Assembly (NCBI GenBank): GCA_029216955.1 | Contig: JANAVB010002199.1 | Span: 17,804,053 to 17,868,052, forward strand | Direction: 5' to 3' | From: Iris pallida | Taxonomy: Eukaryota > Streptophyta > Magnoliopsida > Asparagales > Iridaceae | DNA length: 64,000 nt | Shown here: positions 1 to 12,556 of the stretch, piece after piece | Position numbering within the stretch: the first letter of the stretch is position 1 | How the letters are laid out: each line of letters starts with the position of its first letter | Position numbers and translations under genes: made by a program | The notes under the pieces: generated by a model | Told to the model about the DNA's origin: nothing | The model's input: the letters and a program-made list of their open reading frames with translations, nothing else | The model's database searches: none

Positions 1-551
1 ATCTAAGTGTGTGAGTACTAGTTTCAACATGTGGCCGGCTTGGGTCTTGCACAAGGTCTACTGGCCTGGTTAATCATACGTGAGGTGTATGATTAACACT
101 CACAAGGTCTACAAGAATAACAAGGTGGATAATGACCACACATCTACACTAATACTCCCCGTCCTCGACTTGTATAATGGATCCAACCATGACACATCAT
201 GACATGCGATTCTCCGAGAGGGTAGCTAGCCTTCGCAGGAATCGTGTCTATACGATGCACAAGGAACAAGAAAGACTTGCACAAGATATACCAAGGAGAG
301 CGAGGAATAATATCTCATGACGGGATCCAGGGAAATACCAATCCGTATGAACAATGTGTCAAGAGAACAAGGATATCTACACTAAATACAAGAAACATAG
401 ACGATATCATAAAACAGAAATATTATCAGAGAATGTACTCGCCTGGGATCTGGTGGAATATGTCAACTGGTCCAAGAACAGTGCCTCGAGGACCTATAGG
501 TGGAAATACTGTATCAATATAAGGGTTTGGAAGTAAAATCAAGTCACACTA

Positions 552-920
552 AGTCAAACTAGGTCAAGGCAAGTCAAAACAAGTCAAACTAGGTCAATCT
601 AAGTCAAGGGTTGACTTACAGTTGACTTCTGGTCAACTGGTCAACTCTGGTCAACCCTAGGTCAACTCGGGTCAAACTTGACTAACGTTGACTAACAGTT
701 GACTTTGGGTCAACTGGTCAACTCTGGTCCAGTTCTGGTCAAATTTAGGCTACGGTTGACTTCCGGTTGACTTTTGGTCAAAATAGTCAACTGTGGTCAA
801 CCAGGGTCAAAACTAGTCTAACCTAGGTCAAATGTTGACTCTACTTCGACGTTCAGTCAAAGTAGTCAACCAAGGTCAAACTGGATCAAATCTAGTCTCT
901 ATAAACATCTACAAAGTCAA
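552..920. promoter_or_regulatory. W-box-core array in LTR of A (copy 1)
   Basis: By eye I count 31 copies of the pentamer TTGAC or its complement GTCAA in 369 bp, in mixed orientation. Nearly all are preceded by A or G on the GTCAA strand, so they read as TTGACY. This is the core of the W-box bound by plant WRKY factors. A random sequence of this length would hold about one. Binding is inferred, not shown. Confidence 0.6.
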
Positions 921-2389
921 CTTATGAATTTCAGTGATTTAGAAATCACTGGAATCGACGGGTCTCTAAAACAACCAAAAAGAGGAAAATATTATAATAA
1001 TAGGGTGACACAAAAAGGGAAAAATCTACAAATGTTGTCGGATGATAAACAACCATTACCAACGTGTCCAGAATGGTCAAATCAGCTAGAATAGCCTGTC
1101 CAAAAGTCTAATTTGGACACATGGGGAAAAAGGGTAATTTCGGGCCAAAATGATGTCCGCCGTTGGACACACTTTGCACCGAAAAATGTGTCGAAATAAA
1201 GGTGCACAAAATCTAACAAATTATATGTCCACGAATCCAGAATGACGATACGATCCCAACGGTATATCCAGAATTGGATTTCGTTGACCCGATCTCAAAT
1301 TGGTTCGTTGACCAGGACATTAAAATTCCGATTTGCACGGAAAAGCGTGTCGGAGCCAATGTACTCAAAACTCAGCAAATTATATGTCAACGAGTCCAGA
1401 ATGACGATACGAACTCAACGGTATATCCAGAATTGGATTCCGATGAGCCGGCGTCAAAAAGTCCCGTTGACTGAGAAAGTGGGACCCGTTTTGTACCGAA
1501 ATGCGTGCCAGGGCCCACGTTCTCCAAATCAAGCAAACTTTATATGAAAACATACCAGAACGACGCCACGAGTCTACTGGTGGTGTCAAAAATTGAATCC
1601 GGAGTCCCGGGTTCAAAAATAGAATTTAACTAGTACAAATTAAAGAATTCGAATGGCCAACTTTGGCATCGAATTCGACCGACCTAACAAGCTCAAACTG
1701 AAATGCAATCTAAAGGGGACAGGAAGAGGGTTATACCAGCTATGCAGCGGAACTGGTGGAACGCAAAACGGAGCTGCGACGGCGAAGATACGAACCCGCA
1801 AAGTTGACGTCGCAAAACTGTCCAAAAACAGTACAAATTAAAACGTCAACTTGGTGGCCGGTTTTGATATATCAAGCGACGAAATTAACGGATGAAATTT
1901 GACAGAGGTGAAGAGGGATATACCGAGATTGTAACGGAGTGAAGAAATCGCCAATCCAACGGTCGGATCTCCCGAAAAACACGCGCGAAGGCGCTGTCCC
2001 GAAATACCATTTCTGAAACTTCCAGCGCGCGCGCGTCGACGGGATTCCGTTCAAAACGCACGAATAGCCCATGCGTCGCGTCGGAGAAGTAGGCGCTGGC
2101 CCGGGGGAGGTCGTCGGGGTCGCGTGCGCGGCCAGGGGGCTCGCCGGCGGCCGTACGCGACGGCGGCGGCGCCGTCGTGCGGCTGCGGTGGGCTGCTGCC
2201 GCCGTTCTTGCTGCTGCAGTTGCTGCCTCGCGGCTGCTGCTGGCCACCCGCGGTGGCGCGCGGCGGGGCGGCAAGGCTGCATGCGGCAGGGCGACGATGG
2301 CGGGGCGGCGACGGCGGTGGGGCCGTTCGCGGGTGGAAGTGGTGGCGGTTGATGGTGGTGGTGTGTAGTTGTGATAGTGACGGTGGGTT

Positions 2390-2900
2390 GAAGAAGATGA
2401 TGATGATGAAGATGATGAAGAGGAGGAGGAGAAGAAGAGGGAGGAGGAGGTGGTGTACGCGCGGGTGGAGGGGGATGTCGGCAGTGAGGGCTGTGGTGGT
2501 GGTGCGTTTGTGGGAGAGAGGGAGAAAGAAATGTGTATGTGTGTATGTGGAGTTTAAAAAAAAGGAGAGAGGGAGAGAGAGAGAGAGAGAGAGTGAATGA
2601 GAGATATTATTAGAGAAAGGAGAAAGAGAGGAAAAGTAGTGTGAGGGGGGGGCTGCTCGTACAGGAGTAGTAGGGGGGGTGAGTGTAAGGAGAGGTGAGG
2701 GTTATTTGTGTGTGTGTGTGTATAAATATATAAATGAGAGGGTGAGAATAGAGAGAGAGAAAGATAGATATTTAGAAAGAGAGAATAGAGAGAGAGAGAG
2801 AGTAGGTCGGCCATGGGGGGTGAGGTGGCTGTAGAGGTGAGGGGTGATGTGTGTGTAAGGAGAGAGAGAGTTGATATGAGGATATTTACATACATCATAT
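2390..2900. repeat. Purine-rich low-complexity tract
   Basis: GA-rich simple sequence (GAAGATGATGAT, GAGAGAGAG, GGAGGAGG blocks), matched at about 7946-8440 in the other LTR of A. On the transcribed minus strand it is a CT-rich tract next to a (TA)n tract. No gene is supported here. Confidence 0.8.
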
Positions 2901-2902
2901 TA

Positions 2903-3012
<110 letters not shown>

Positions 3013-3633
3013 TAAAAGAGAGCAAAAGAGTTATTTATATGTAAGAGAAATATTTTGAGTAGAGAAAAAAATAGGAAAATATAAGTGGGGAGTATGGGCA
3101 AACATGATAGGGCCTACACCCAATTGGGTCGGGTACTGGCTAAAATCGGACAGGTTCGGGACCAAGATTTAATTAATTAATAATTTAAACAATTTAAATC
3201 ATGGATGAAATAGGAGCAAAAGGGAGGTCGAAATTGTGGCACGCAAGTGGCACCTGTATAGTTTACTCAAAACAGGCCAGGGCCATGTACTGGGTCGACT
3301 GGATTGGACCGATGTCGGTCCCGAAAATTAAATTGGAAGTTAAATCAGATTTTACGGTAGATAATTAATTGGCCTAAATTGACCCGAACTTGCGCGATAC
3401 AAAAGGAGCACAAGAGAACGAGTTTGGATGGGACATGATATATCGACGTGAAGGTAATCTCGTCTACTTCAAACTTCAAGAAGGAAGTTTTCAGAGACTG
3501 GCATCGCTGATGCTCCAGAAGTCAAAGGCACGGTAAAGAGCATTAAATCAAATAATAATCAAATAATAATATCTATTCAAAATAATTGAATTATAAAATT
3601 GAAAAAAATAAGCCCTAAATTCAGGGACTTACA

Positions 3634-3670
3634 ATCCTACCCACCTTATAAAAATTTCGTCCTCGAAATT
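3634..3670 (-). other. Polypurine tract and pre-LTR hairpin of A
   Basis: Read on the minus strand, AATTTCGAGGACGAAATT (3653-3670) forms a 7-bp perfect stem with an AGGA loop. It is followed by a purine-rich run (AAGGTGGGTAGGA) ending at the LTR start at 3633. The run is the expected plus-strand primer. The hairpin recurs in B, D, E and F. Confidence 0.75.
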
Positions 3671-4182
3671 AAAGGTTGGTAGTGGGGTTAAAACATGATA
3701 GAAGATTTAGGCAATAATTAGACACGATGCAAGAATGACGAGTTTGCATGATCAAGAAAATCGAATCGAAATTGTTCAGGCACGATGATGGATTTTGGCA
3801 CGATAGAATCATGATATGAACAAAATCATATGTACATGATTTCAGAAATAAGCCAAGTCATTGGGGCACCATTTTAGAGACGATTAGGAGAATCGAAGAT
3901 ATAAATGAAGTTCAAGTACGGGGTGATTTGTGTAATCAAGACATAGCTAAACACGGCAAAGAAAATGACGGTAAGATGAGAAAATCATCATGCGATGGGA
4001 GAGATAATAATGATAAATAAGAAATAATGGTAGGAATTATCTTGCTCAATTGGTAAAAGAAGTGTATCAACTTAAGATATGACCTGATAACCATACACGT
4101 CTATCCAAAATTATGTTGCCAGAATTTACGCCACGCCAGTAAGCATAGCGGTAATAAACAATGAAGTCCATAACTATGGTAT

Positions 4183-4270
4183 ACATCCTATAATCATGTC
4201 ATCTAGATTCCTTACCACGCCAACCGGTATGGCTGCAAGAGAATCTAAATGACATAACTAGGATAGTATA
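4183..4270. repeat. Imperfect inverted repeat in A internal region
   Basis: Two arms of about 28 bp (4183-4210 and 4241-4268) pair with a few mismatches around a 30-base centre containing the small palindrome ACCGGT. It lies about 700 bases downstream of the primer site on the minus strand. It could be an RNA structure such as a packaging or dimer signal, or a relic of a small insertion. Confidence 0.55.
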
Positions 4271-4964
4271 TCCAAATCAGGCTCCATGTCCTTGTCTCGC
4301 TAGCTAATATGACTGCGATGAATTCCAAGCTCCATAAATAAAGTAGACACTTACCGTTCTCATCGTCCTCATCCAAAATATGTTTATCAGGATATCTTAA
4401 CTCAATTCTTAAAAGAATTATCCAAAACAAAATCAAAGGTCAACAACGAATATTAAGATTTAAAATTTTAACAACAAGTCAAGGGTAAGTTAATAGAAAC
4501 AACGGAAACAACTTCCGAGATAGGGTTCAGAGGAAAAATCTCAGGGAAAGTCCCGAGTGTACTACCTAGGTCAAGATAGAAAATGGTGAAATATAATCTA
4601 AAACAAACCTCGACCATGATACGAGGTTGATAAATCATATTCTCTCCCCAACCTAGATGATATACAAGTCCAACTTATACCTTCCCTCTGGGGTCCACAA
4701 ACTCATTCCAAGAAAGAATAAAGTACGATAACTGAGAGATATCCCAGGAATCAGGACGGATAGAAACGAATGGAGAAAGATTCGAAGAGTTTCGAAATAA
4801 GATTCTCAGGGGTCATCCCTAGAATCTACCAAGTGTTCCTAATATGTAACGGAGTACCAAAATCCTAAAATATTCTATGACTCAACCTTAATCCTAGGGC
4901 AGGCTCGCAGTAGTACAGATAAGCTCAAGTACTACCACCACTTCGCATTAATTGCAAAGACTGA

Positions 4965-4989
4965 CCTGCATGGGCCACTACTAAAAATG
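4965..4989 (-). other. Primer-site region of A (atypical)
   Basis: Minus strand, after the LTR end GTCGTGACA: CATTTTTAG and then TAGTGGCCCATGCAGG. The same arrangement occurs in D and E. It does not match the initiator-Met primer site (TGGTATCAGAGC) seen in F. Its role as primer site rests on position and conservation. Confidence 0.5.
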
Positions 4990-6108
4990 TGTCACGACCC
5001 GCACCCGTATATACGAGTACGAATACGTGGGCCACGCCCAGCCTACGTCGCGGTATCGGCGGTAGAACGCTGTCAAGTGTACTATACTAACTACAACATC
5101 TAAGAATCCATAACTAGAAATGTACTCGTGTCACATCACGAAACTAAGGAAGATAAGACAAGAACTAATAACAATATCACTAGAACAACTAGAATCTACA
5201 ATGATCATAAGACAGGAAGATAATGAAGAAACAACAAGACTAACTAAGGAATAACTATCAGGCAACTCACATAGAGGAACAGTGTGAACCACCTCAGCTA
5301 GAATCATCCTGCAGTCCAACAAATGTGGCACAACTACTCCTAAAATTTTGTCAACATATCCAGTCAGGATGGAACGAGCACAAATCTCAAATAACAGTTC
5401 TAATTAGACGATATTGAAAATGTAGCAGTAAATAGAGAGAATATACAAGAAATCATGAAATGTACATGTGAGTATCATGGCAAGGTATACTGTAATCTAG
5501 AGCTAGAACAAGGCAAGTAAACTGATCATGGCATGTACAAGAATCAAGAATCATCTATCTAAGTGTGTGAGTACTAGTTTCAACATGTGGCCGGCTTGGG
5601 TCTTGCACAAGGTCTACTGGCCTGGTTAATCATACGTGAGGTGTATGATTAACACTCATAAGGTCTACAAGAATAACAAGGTGGATAATGACCACACATC
5701 TACAATAATACTCCCCGTCCCCGACTAGTATAATGGATCCAACCATGACACATCATGACATGCGATTCTCCGAGAGGGTAGCTAGCCTTCGCAGGAATCG
5801 TGTCTATACGATGCACAAGGAACAAGAAAGACTTGCACAAGATATACCAAGAAGAGCGAGGAATAATATCTCATGACGGGATCCAGGGAAATACCAATCC
5901 GTGTGAACAATGTGTCAAGAGAACAAGGATATCTACACTAAATACAAGAAACATAGACGATATCATAAAACAGAAATATTATCAGAGAATGTACTCGCCT
6001 GGGATCTGGTGGAATATGTCAACTGGTCCAAGAACAGTGCCTCGAGGACCTATAGGTGGAAATACTGTATCAATATAAGGGTTTGGAAGTAAAATCAAGT
6101 CACACTAA

Positions 6109-6476
6109 GTCAAACTAGGTCAAGGCAAGTCAAAACAAGTCAAACTAGGTCAATCTAAGTCAAGGGTTGACTTACAGTTGACTTCTGGTCAACTGGTCAA
6201 CTCTGGTCAACCCTAGGTCAACTCGGGTCAAACTTGACTAACGTTGACTAACAGTTGACTTTGGGTCAACTGGTCAACTCTGGTCCAGTTCTGGTCAAAT
6301 TTAGGCTACGGTTGACTTCTGGTTGACTTTTGGTCAAAATAGTCAACTATGGTCAACCAGGGTCAAAACTAGTCTAACCTAGGTCAAATGTTGACTCTAC
6401 TTCGACGTTCAGTCAAAGTAGTCAACCAAGGTCAAACTGGATCAAAGCTAGTCTTTATAAACATCTACAAAGTCAA
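6109..6476. promoter_or_regulatory. W-box-core array in LTR of A (copy 2)
   Basis: This is the counterpart of 552-920 with the same dense run of TTGAC/GTCAA pentamers and only scattered substitutions. In the minus-strand LTR it lies about 2.6-3.0 kb from the 5' end. Whether that is U3 (promoter) or transcribed DNA cannot be told without a mapped start site. Confidence 0.6.
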
Positions 6477-8453
6477 CTTATGAATTTCAATGATTTAGAA
6501 ATCACTGGAATCGACGGGTCTCTCAAACAACCAAAAAGGGGAAAATATTATAATAATAGGGTGACACAAAATGGGAAAAAATCTACAGATGTTGTCGGAT
6601 GATGAAACAACCATTACCAACGTGTCCAGAATGGTCAAATCAGCTAGAATAGCCTGTCCAAAAGTTCAATTTGGACACAGGGGCAAAAAGGATAATTTTG
6701 GACCAAAATGATGTCCGCCGTTGGACACACTTTGCACCGAAAAATGTGTCAAAATAAAGGTGCACAAAATCTAACAAATTATATGTCCACGAATCCAAAA
6801 TGACGATACAATCCCAACGGTATATCCAGAATTGGATTCCGTTGACCCGATCTCAAATTGGTCCGTTGACCAGGACATTAAAATTCCGATTTGTACGGAA
6901 AAGCGTGTCGGAGCCAATATCCTCAAAACTCAGCAAATTATATGTCAACGAGTCCAGAATGATGATACGAACTCAACGGTATATCCAGAATTGGATTCCG
7001 ATGAGCCGGCGTCAAAAATTCCCGTTGACTGAGAAAGTGGGACCCGTTTTGCACCGAAATGCGTGCCAGGGCCCACGTTCTCCAAATCAAGCAAACTTTA
7101 TATGAAAACATACCAGAACGATGCCACGAGTCTACTGGTGGTGTCAAAAATTGAATCCGGAGTCCCGGGTTCAAAAATGGAATTTAACTAGTGCAAATTA
7201 AAGAATTCGAATGGCCAACTTTGGCGTCGAATTCGACCGACCTAACAAGCTCAAACTGAAATGGAATCTAAAGGGGACAGGAAGAGGGTTATACCAGCTG
7301 TGCACCAGAACTGGTGGAACGCAAAACGGAGCTGCGACGGCGAAGATACGAACCCGCAAAGTTGACGTCGCAAAACTGCCCAAAAATAGTACAAATTAAA
7401 ACGTGAACTTGGTGGCCGGTTTTGATATATCAAACGACAAAATTAACGGGTGAAATTTGACAGAGGTGAAGAGGGATATACCGAGATTGTAACGGAGCGA
7501 AGAAATCGCCGATCCAACGGTCGGATCTTCCGAAAAACATGCACGAAGGTGCTGTCCCAAAATACCATTTCTGAAACTTCCAGCGCGCGCGTCGACGGGA
7601 TTCCGTTCAAAATGCACGAATAGCCCATGCGTCGCGTCGGAGAAGTAGGCGCTGGCCCGGGGGAGGTCGCCGGGGTTGCACGCGCGGCCAGGGGGCTCGC
7701 CGGCGGCCGTGCGCGACGGCGGCGGCGCCGTCGTGCGGCTGCGGTGGGCTGCTGCCGCCGTTCTTGCTGCTGCAGTTGCTGCCTCGCGGCTGCTGCTGGC
7801 CACCCGCGGTGGCACACGGCGGGGCGGCAAGGCTGCATGTGGCAGGGCGACGACGGCGGGGCGGCGACGGCGGTGGGGCCGTTCGCGGGTGGAAGTGGTG
7901 GCGGTTGATGGTGGTGGTGTGTAGTTGTGATAGTGAGGGTGGGTTGAAGAAGATGATGATGATGAAGATGATGAAGAGGAGGAGGAGAAGAAGAGGGAGG
8001 AGGAGGTGGTGTACGTGCGGGTGGAGGGGGCTGTCGGCAGTGAGGGCTGTGGTGGTGGTGCGTTTGTTGGGAGAGAGGGAGAAAGAAATGTGTATGTGTG
8101 TATGTGGAGTTTAAAAAAAAGGAGAGAGAGAGAGAGAGAGAGTGTGAATGAGAGATATTATTAGAGAAAGGAGAGAGAGGGGGAAAGTAGTGTGAGGGGG
8201 GCTGCTCGTACAGGAGTAGTAGGGGGGGTGAGTGTAAGGAGAGGTGAGGGTTATTTGTGTGTGTGTGTATATAAATATATAAAGAGAGAGGGTGAGAATA
8301 GAGAGAGAGAAAGATAGATATTTAGAAAGAGAGAATAGAGAGAGAGAGAGTAGGTCGGCCATGGGGGGTGAGGTGGCTGTAGAGGTGAGGGGGTGATGTG
8401 TGTGTAAGGAGAGAGAGAGAGTTGATATGAGGATATTTACATACATCATATTA

Positions 8454-8456
<3 letters not shown>

Positions 8457-8492
<36 letters not shown>
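8457..8492. repeat. (TA)n microsatellite
   Basis: Short counterpart of the tract at 2909-3006 in the other LTR of A. Confidence 0.9.
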
Positions 8493-8499
<7 letters not shown>

Positions 8500-9120
8500 T
8501 AAAAGAGAGCAAAAGAGATATTTATATGTAAGAGAAATATTTTGAGTAGAGAAAAAAATAAGAAAATATAAGTGGGGAGTATGGGCAAACATGATAGGGC
8601 CTACACCCAATTGGGTCGGGTACTGGCTAAAATCGGACAGGTTCGGGACCAAGATTTAATTAATTAATAATTTAAACAATTTAAATCATGGATGAAATAG
8701 GAGCACAAGGGAGGTCGAAATTGTGGCACACAAGTGGCACCTGTATAGTTTACTCAAAACAGGCCAGGGCCATATACTGGGTCGACTGGATTGGACCGAT
8801 GTCGGGCCCGGAAATTAAATTGGAAGTTAAATCAGATTTTACGGTAGATAATTAATTGGCCTAAATTGACCCGAACTTGCGCGATACAAAAGGAGCACAA
8901 GAGAACGAGTTTGGATGGGACATGATATATCGACGTGAAGGTAATCTCGTCTACTTCAAACTTCAAGAAGGAAGTTTCCAGAGACTGGCATCCCTGATGC
9001 TCCAAAAGTCAAAGGCACGGTAAAGAGCATTAAATCAAATAATAATCAAAAAATAATATCTATTCAAAATAATTGAATTATAAAATTGAAAAAAATAAGC
9101 CCTAAATTCAGGGACTTACA

Positions 9121-11861
9121 ACCAGGACACGTGGAATTTGGTGAGGTCATGGTTCCCATGTCTGACTCGACCCTCACCAAGTTTCGTGGCACTTGGTTAC
9201 GAGTCGAGGAAGTTCTCGCGCTCGCATCGAAATGCCCTGACACGCACACACGAAATTCAAGCCACTGATACGGCTTCGAATCTCGGACACGACACAACTT
9301 GGCCACGACTCAGGCACCTAGGAACATACCCCTATATCCCACGTGTCACCTTGCAAGAACACGGCTCGTCTCGAGCACTGAGTCGTATCCAATCGGATAC
9401 GACATCGCTACACGAGGCTGCCTATGCAGAGTTTGGCACACTATTTCGATTGACACTTGGACACCTCGTGTCCTATTTTTTGGACACAAATGCATCTCTA
9501 TGACACGTACACGTATGCTAGATGGATTACCAACCCATGATTTGGTGTTTTACTTGGTTTTGATTCGAATTAGGTTATGGGATGAGTTGGTATCAGGTAA
9601 TATCAGAGTTTAGGAATCTAGTTCCTGATTTTGTAACTTTTTGTTATTTGATTAGGTGTATACAATTTCATATCATAGATGTGATACTGTTAAGAGGAGT
9701 ATACTAGATTACTTTGTGTTTTGTTCATTTTCGATTGAATGGTTGTTAGGCCTTGGGATTTTGATATGGGCTTGAATGTGTGAACTAACATACATTACAC
9801 CCATTTCCCTGAGACTGAACTGGTTTGGACTCTGAACTGAATGTTGTTCATGTACTAATTTTCTCACCTAGTACTGTCAACCTATTTCCAGATTTATGTG
9901 TTTAGTGGCTCACTGGTTGCACTGACACTTGAACACATTGTTTAGCTCACTGTTACACTATCAATTTCTTGTCACTCATTTCACCCACTGCACACTCTTT
10001 CACAAGTGTTCACTCCATATTTGCATTCACTTTTAGCCCTTTGCTTGTCCAGATACACCCTTAGTTCACTGCACTCGAATGGTATCATAGTTCATACAAT
10101 TTCTGACACATGTCATATGAATCAGAACCTACATGTTCTGCCCTTCTATACACACACACCCAGTTCCTATATGTATGCACACACATGGTTTCCTCATAGT
10201 TTTTACACACAAGTTGTGAGTGTGGGGGTTATATTGAATCCTTCCTTAACAACTGTCACCTTCACATTTGTTCACTGTCTGTTATACACACACACACACG
10301 AAACTGATTTTAGCACACACCACTCTACAAAATTGCCTTTTGACACACACACACAAACTGGCTTTCATGCCACCTATCACCCTCACACACATGGTTTTCC
10401 TGCCACTTGCCCAATATCACACACTCTTGTACTCTTTTAACCTATACACACACAACATCCCCTTCCTTTTGGTTCACTGAGAACAGCCCTTTCCTTTTCA
10501 TATGTCCTAGTATTGGTTAGTATAGATTCGAGTGTATTGTTTGGTTAGGGTATGTTAGAGTTTGATAGAGAGTGAGTGTTAGAGTAGTGGGTTAGTGGTT
10601 AGGATATCATGCATCCTCTGATAGTTCTCTCATTTATTTGCCAGTTACTGTATTTCAGTTCTATTTAGTTTTATGTGATTCTCTGATACCACACGTATGG
10701 ATATTTCTGGATTCATGTATGCGACACACTCACCATATTATCTGGCCTCTATTACTGGAATCACTGGAATCATTCCGGAATCTATTTCTGGAATCATCAT
10801 ATTTTGGCTGGACTCATCTCGATTTTCGTATCGAATTCTGGATTCATTTGTATTACGGGGCGGAGAAATATTGAGTAAGACATGTAGACATACCCCAAAT
10901 CTGGAATCTCCAACTGGAATCTACTGGAAGCATAACCATCTCTTGCCTGATCAGTGAGAGATGTGCCTGATTACCCACAGCCGTTTACATGTCGATCTCG
11001 GTATTTTAAAACACACTATTAGATTAGCTGGACTCACCTGGATTCTTGATCACTACCTTGAATCATCTGGTACTGGATTCATCTTGTATTAGATTCATCC
11101 CGTACTAGATTTATAGTAGTTTACACTTGTTTTATATTTACTGCCTGGACTCATTATGTTGCTTTAGTTCAGCTAGATTTACTTTACAGTCTTCATTGCC
11201 ATCATTATTCTCTTGTTTAGTTACTTACTTTCCTTGTATCTTATCTGTTCTCCATACCATCACATGTATACAAACTGCCATATTCATCAATAAAACTGTC
11301 TATAACTGCTTTATAGTTCCATGTCATTTACTTGGGTTTTCTTGATGAGTTGTACTCGTTCCTGTCCTGACTGGACCTGTTGAAAATTTTACAGATGACT
11401 TCCCTGAGGACACATGCCCTACATATTACTATGGAGATGGTTTAGCTACCTATGGCCCCGACACTCAGGAGTGATTGGGAGATTAGCTAGTTGTTGTTCA
11501 GCTTTCATGTTTAGAACTTGAGTTGTATATAGTTGAGATTGTAGTTGAGATTGTAGTTGAGATTTTAGTTGAGATTGTAGTAGAGATTTTCTGAGTTTAT
11601 TTTTATTAGTTGTTGGTTTTATTCTGTTATTTAGTCTTTAGTTATAACTTCTGTGATATCTTATCGTTCTTAGACTGTGATTGAGATTCATTATATCTAT
11701 ACTTGTCCTCCGTTCGGAGTTGAGATTTGACAAGTATATTATATAATTGCGTGAGTTGTTGATTAGATAGTAACCTAGGACAGCGTTCTACCGTCGACAC
11801 TGCGGCGTAGGCTGGGCGTTGTTACGTGCTCGTACCCTCACAGTGGGTGCGGGTCGTGACA
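9121..11861 (+). mobile_element. C-family LTR, right part (host of element A)
   Basis: The right end (GGCGTAGGCTGGGCG, then GGTGCGGGTCGTGACA ending at 11861) closely matches the end of element C at about 24205-24259. Shared internal landmarks include GCCACTGATACGGCTT (9260s and 20770s) and TTGAAAATTTTACAGA (11380s and 23815s). Element A is inserted at its left edge, so its start lies outside the window. What follows 11861 is not a primer site, so this is either a solo LTR or a 3' LTR. It holds CA-rich stretches around 10130-10460 and a short tandem repeat at 11531-11590. No coding region is supported. Confidence 0.7.
11531..11590. repeat. 12-bp tandem repeat
   Basis: About five copies of AGTTGAGATTGT with small variations, near the right end of the C-family LTR. 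Confidence 0.8.
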
Positions 11862-12489
11862 TCCGACCCTCATCCCTCGACAATGATGATACGACAACCT
11901 ATCACTATATCTTATATAGTAGTAGATGATATTTTATTATTACATTATGTGAGTTCATCTTGATTCTGTTATATTCTTCAGATACTAGATACTAGATTCG
12001 ATAAGAACGTATACTACACCATATGTACAGAACATAGATGATTCACACTAATGTATGCTAGAATGAATTTTAGGTTGTGTTCTGAGCCATCCGTTCTCAC
12101 ACTTAAAACACATATGAATTAGTACTGTGTGTCAATCTTTATTTTTTTTATTTTCGGCGAACCCAGGGATTGGATTCTGTATTTTGTATTTTGACTTTGT
12201 ACGTATTTGAAGATATTCAATTTTTTCGTTGAGGATGCTGAGTTTGTACGTATTGGCGGATATTGATTTGGTTTGTTGAGGCTATTATATATTGACATTA
12301 TTCGTTGCGGATTGTATTTTTTCTTTATATTTTTTGTATATTCTGGAATGTATTGTGTGTGCCAGTGTTGAGTGTTCCACCGAGGGGGTTCGGCGAACCC
12401 AGGGATTAGATTCTGTATTTTGTATTTTGTATTCTGTAGTTTGGCACAGGTTCCAGCTCCATTTGCATTTTGGAACCTATTTTTTTATA
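11862..12489. other. Unassigned sequence between LTR and CACTA-like flank
   Basis: No long open frame and no recognised element. It contains a direct repeat of about 39 bp beginning CGGCGAACCCAGGGATT (12155-12193 and 12391-12430) and a looser repeat of GTTTGTACGTATT near 12197 and 12242. It could be interior sequence of the CACTA-like element that begins to show subterminal repeats at 12490, but no left terminus was found. Confidence 0.4.
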
Positions 12490-12556
12490 TTTTTTAACTT
12501 AGCGACGTTTTTAGCGACGTTACCATTAGTCGCTAAATATTAGCGACGTTAATATT
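12490..12556. mobile_element. CACTA-like subterminal repeats, left of F
   Basis: Several direct and inverted copies of TTAGCGACGTT and AGTCGCTAAAT. The same motif family occurs right of F (44419-44567), and that side ends in TAGTG, the reverse complement of CACTA. F is therefore inserted in, or has replaced part of, a CACTA-like element. No left terminus is visible. Confidence 0.55.

Larger units (their letters stand above)
3634..4989 (-). mobile_element. Element A internal region, non-coding
   Basis: This 1356-bp segment separates the two LTRs of A. No frame resembles gag, protease, RT, RNase H or integrase, and stops are frequent on both strands. It keeps the parts needed in cis: a polypurine tract and hairpin at 3634-3670 and a primer-site region at 4965-4989. 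Long LTRs with a short non-coding centre fit a large non-autonomous derivative (LARD-like) that depends on proteins from a related element. D and E share its primer-site sequence and could be relatives of such a helper. Confidence 0.8.
4990..9120 (-). mobile_element. Element A, 5' LTR (complete, 4.1 kb)
   Basis: Complete LTR from TGTCACGACCCGCACCC (4990) to CAGGGACTTACA (9120) on the plus strand, giving TG...CA ends on the minus strand. It repeats 1-3633 over 5557-9120. Right of it lies ACCAG (9121-9125), the expected half of a 5-bp target duplication; the other half is outside the window. The LTR end resembles those of C and of 9121-11861 (shared GGTGCGGGTCGTGACA). It carries the second W-box array (6109-6476), a CpG-rich block (about 7590-7920), a GA-rich block and a (TA)n tract. 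Confidence 0.9.

Noticed and set aside
1872..2282. Arg/Pro/Gln-rich open frames in the LTRs of A (also 7396-7838)
   Set aside because: They come from CpG-rich composition, occur on both strands, and differ in phase and length between the two LTR copies.
10006..10480. Thr/His-rich open frames
   Set aside because: Driven by CA-rich simple sequence inside a C-family LTR; no domain seen.
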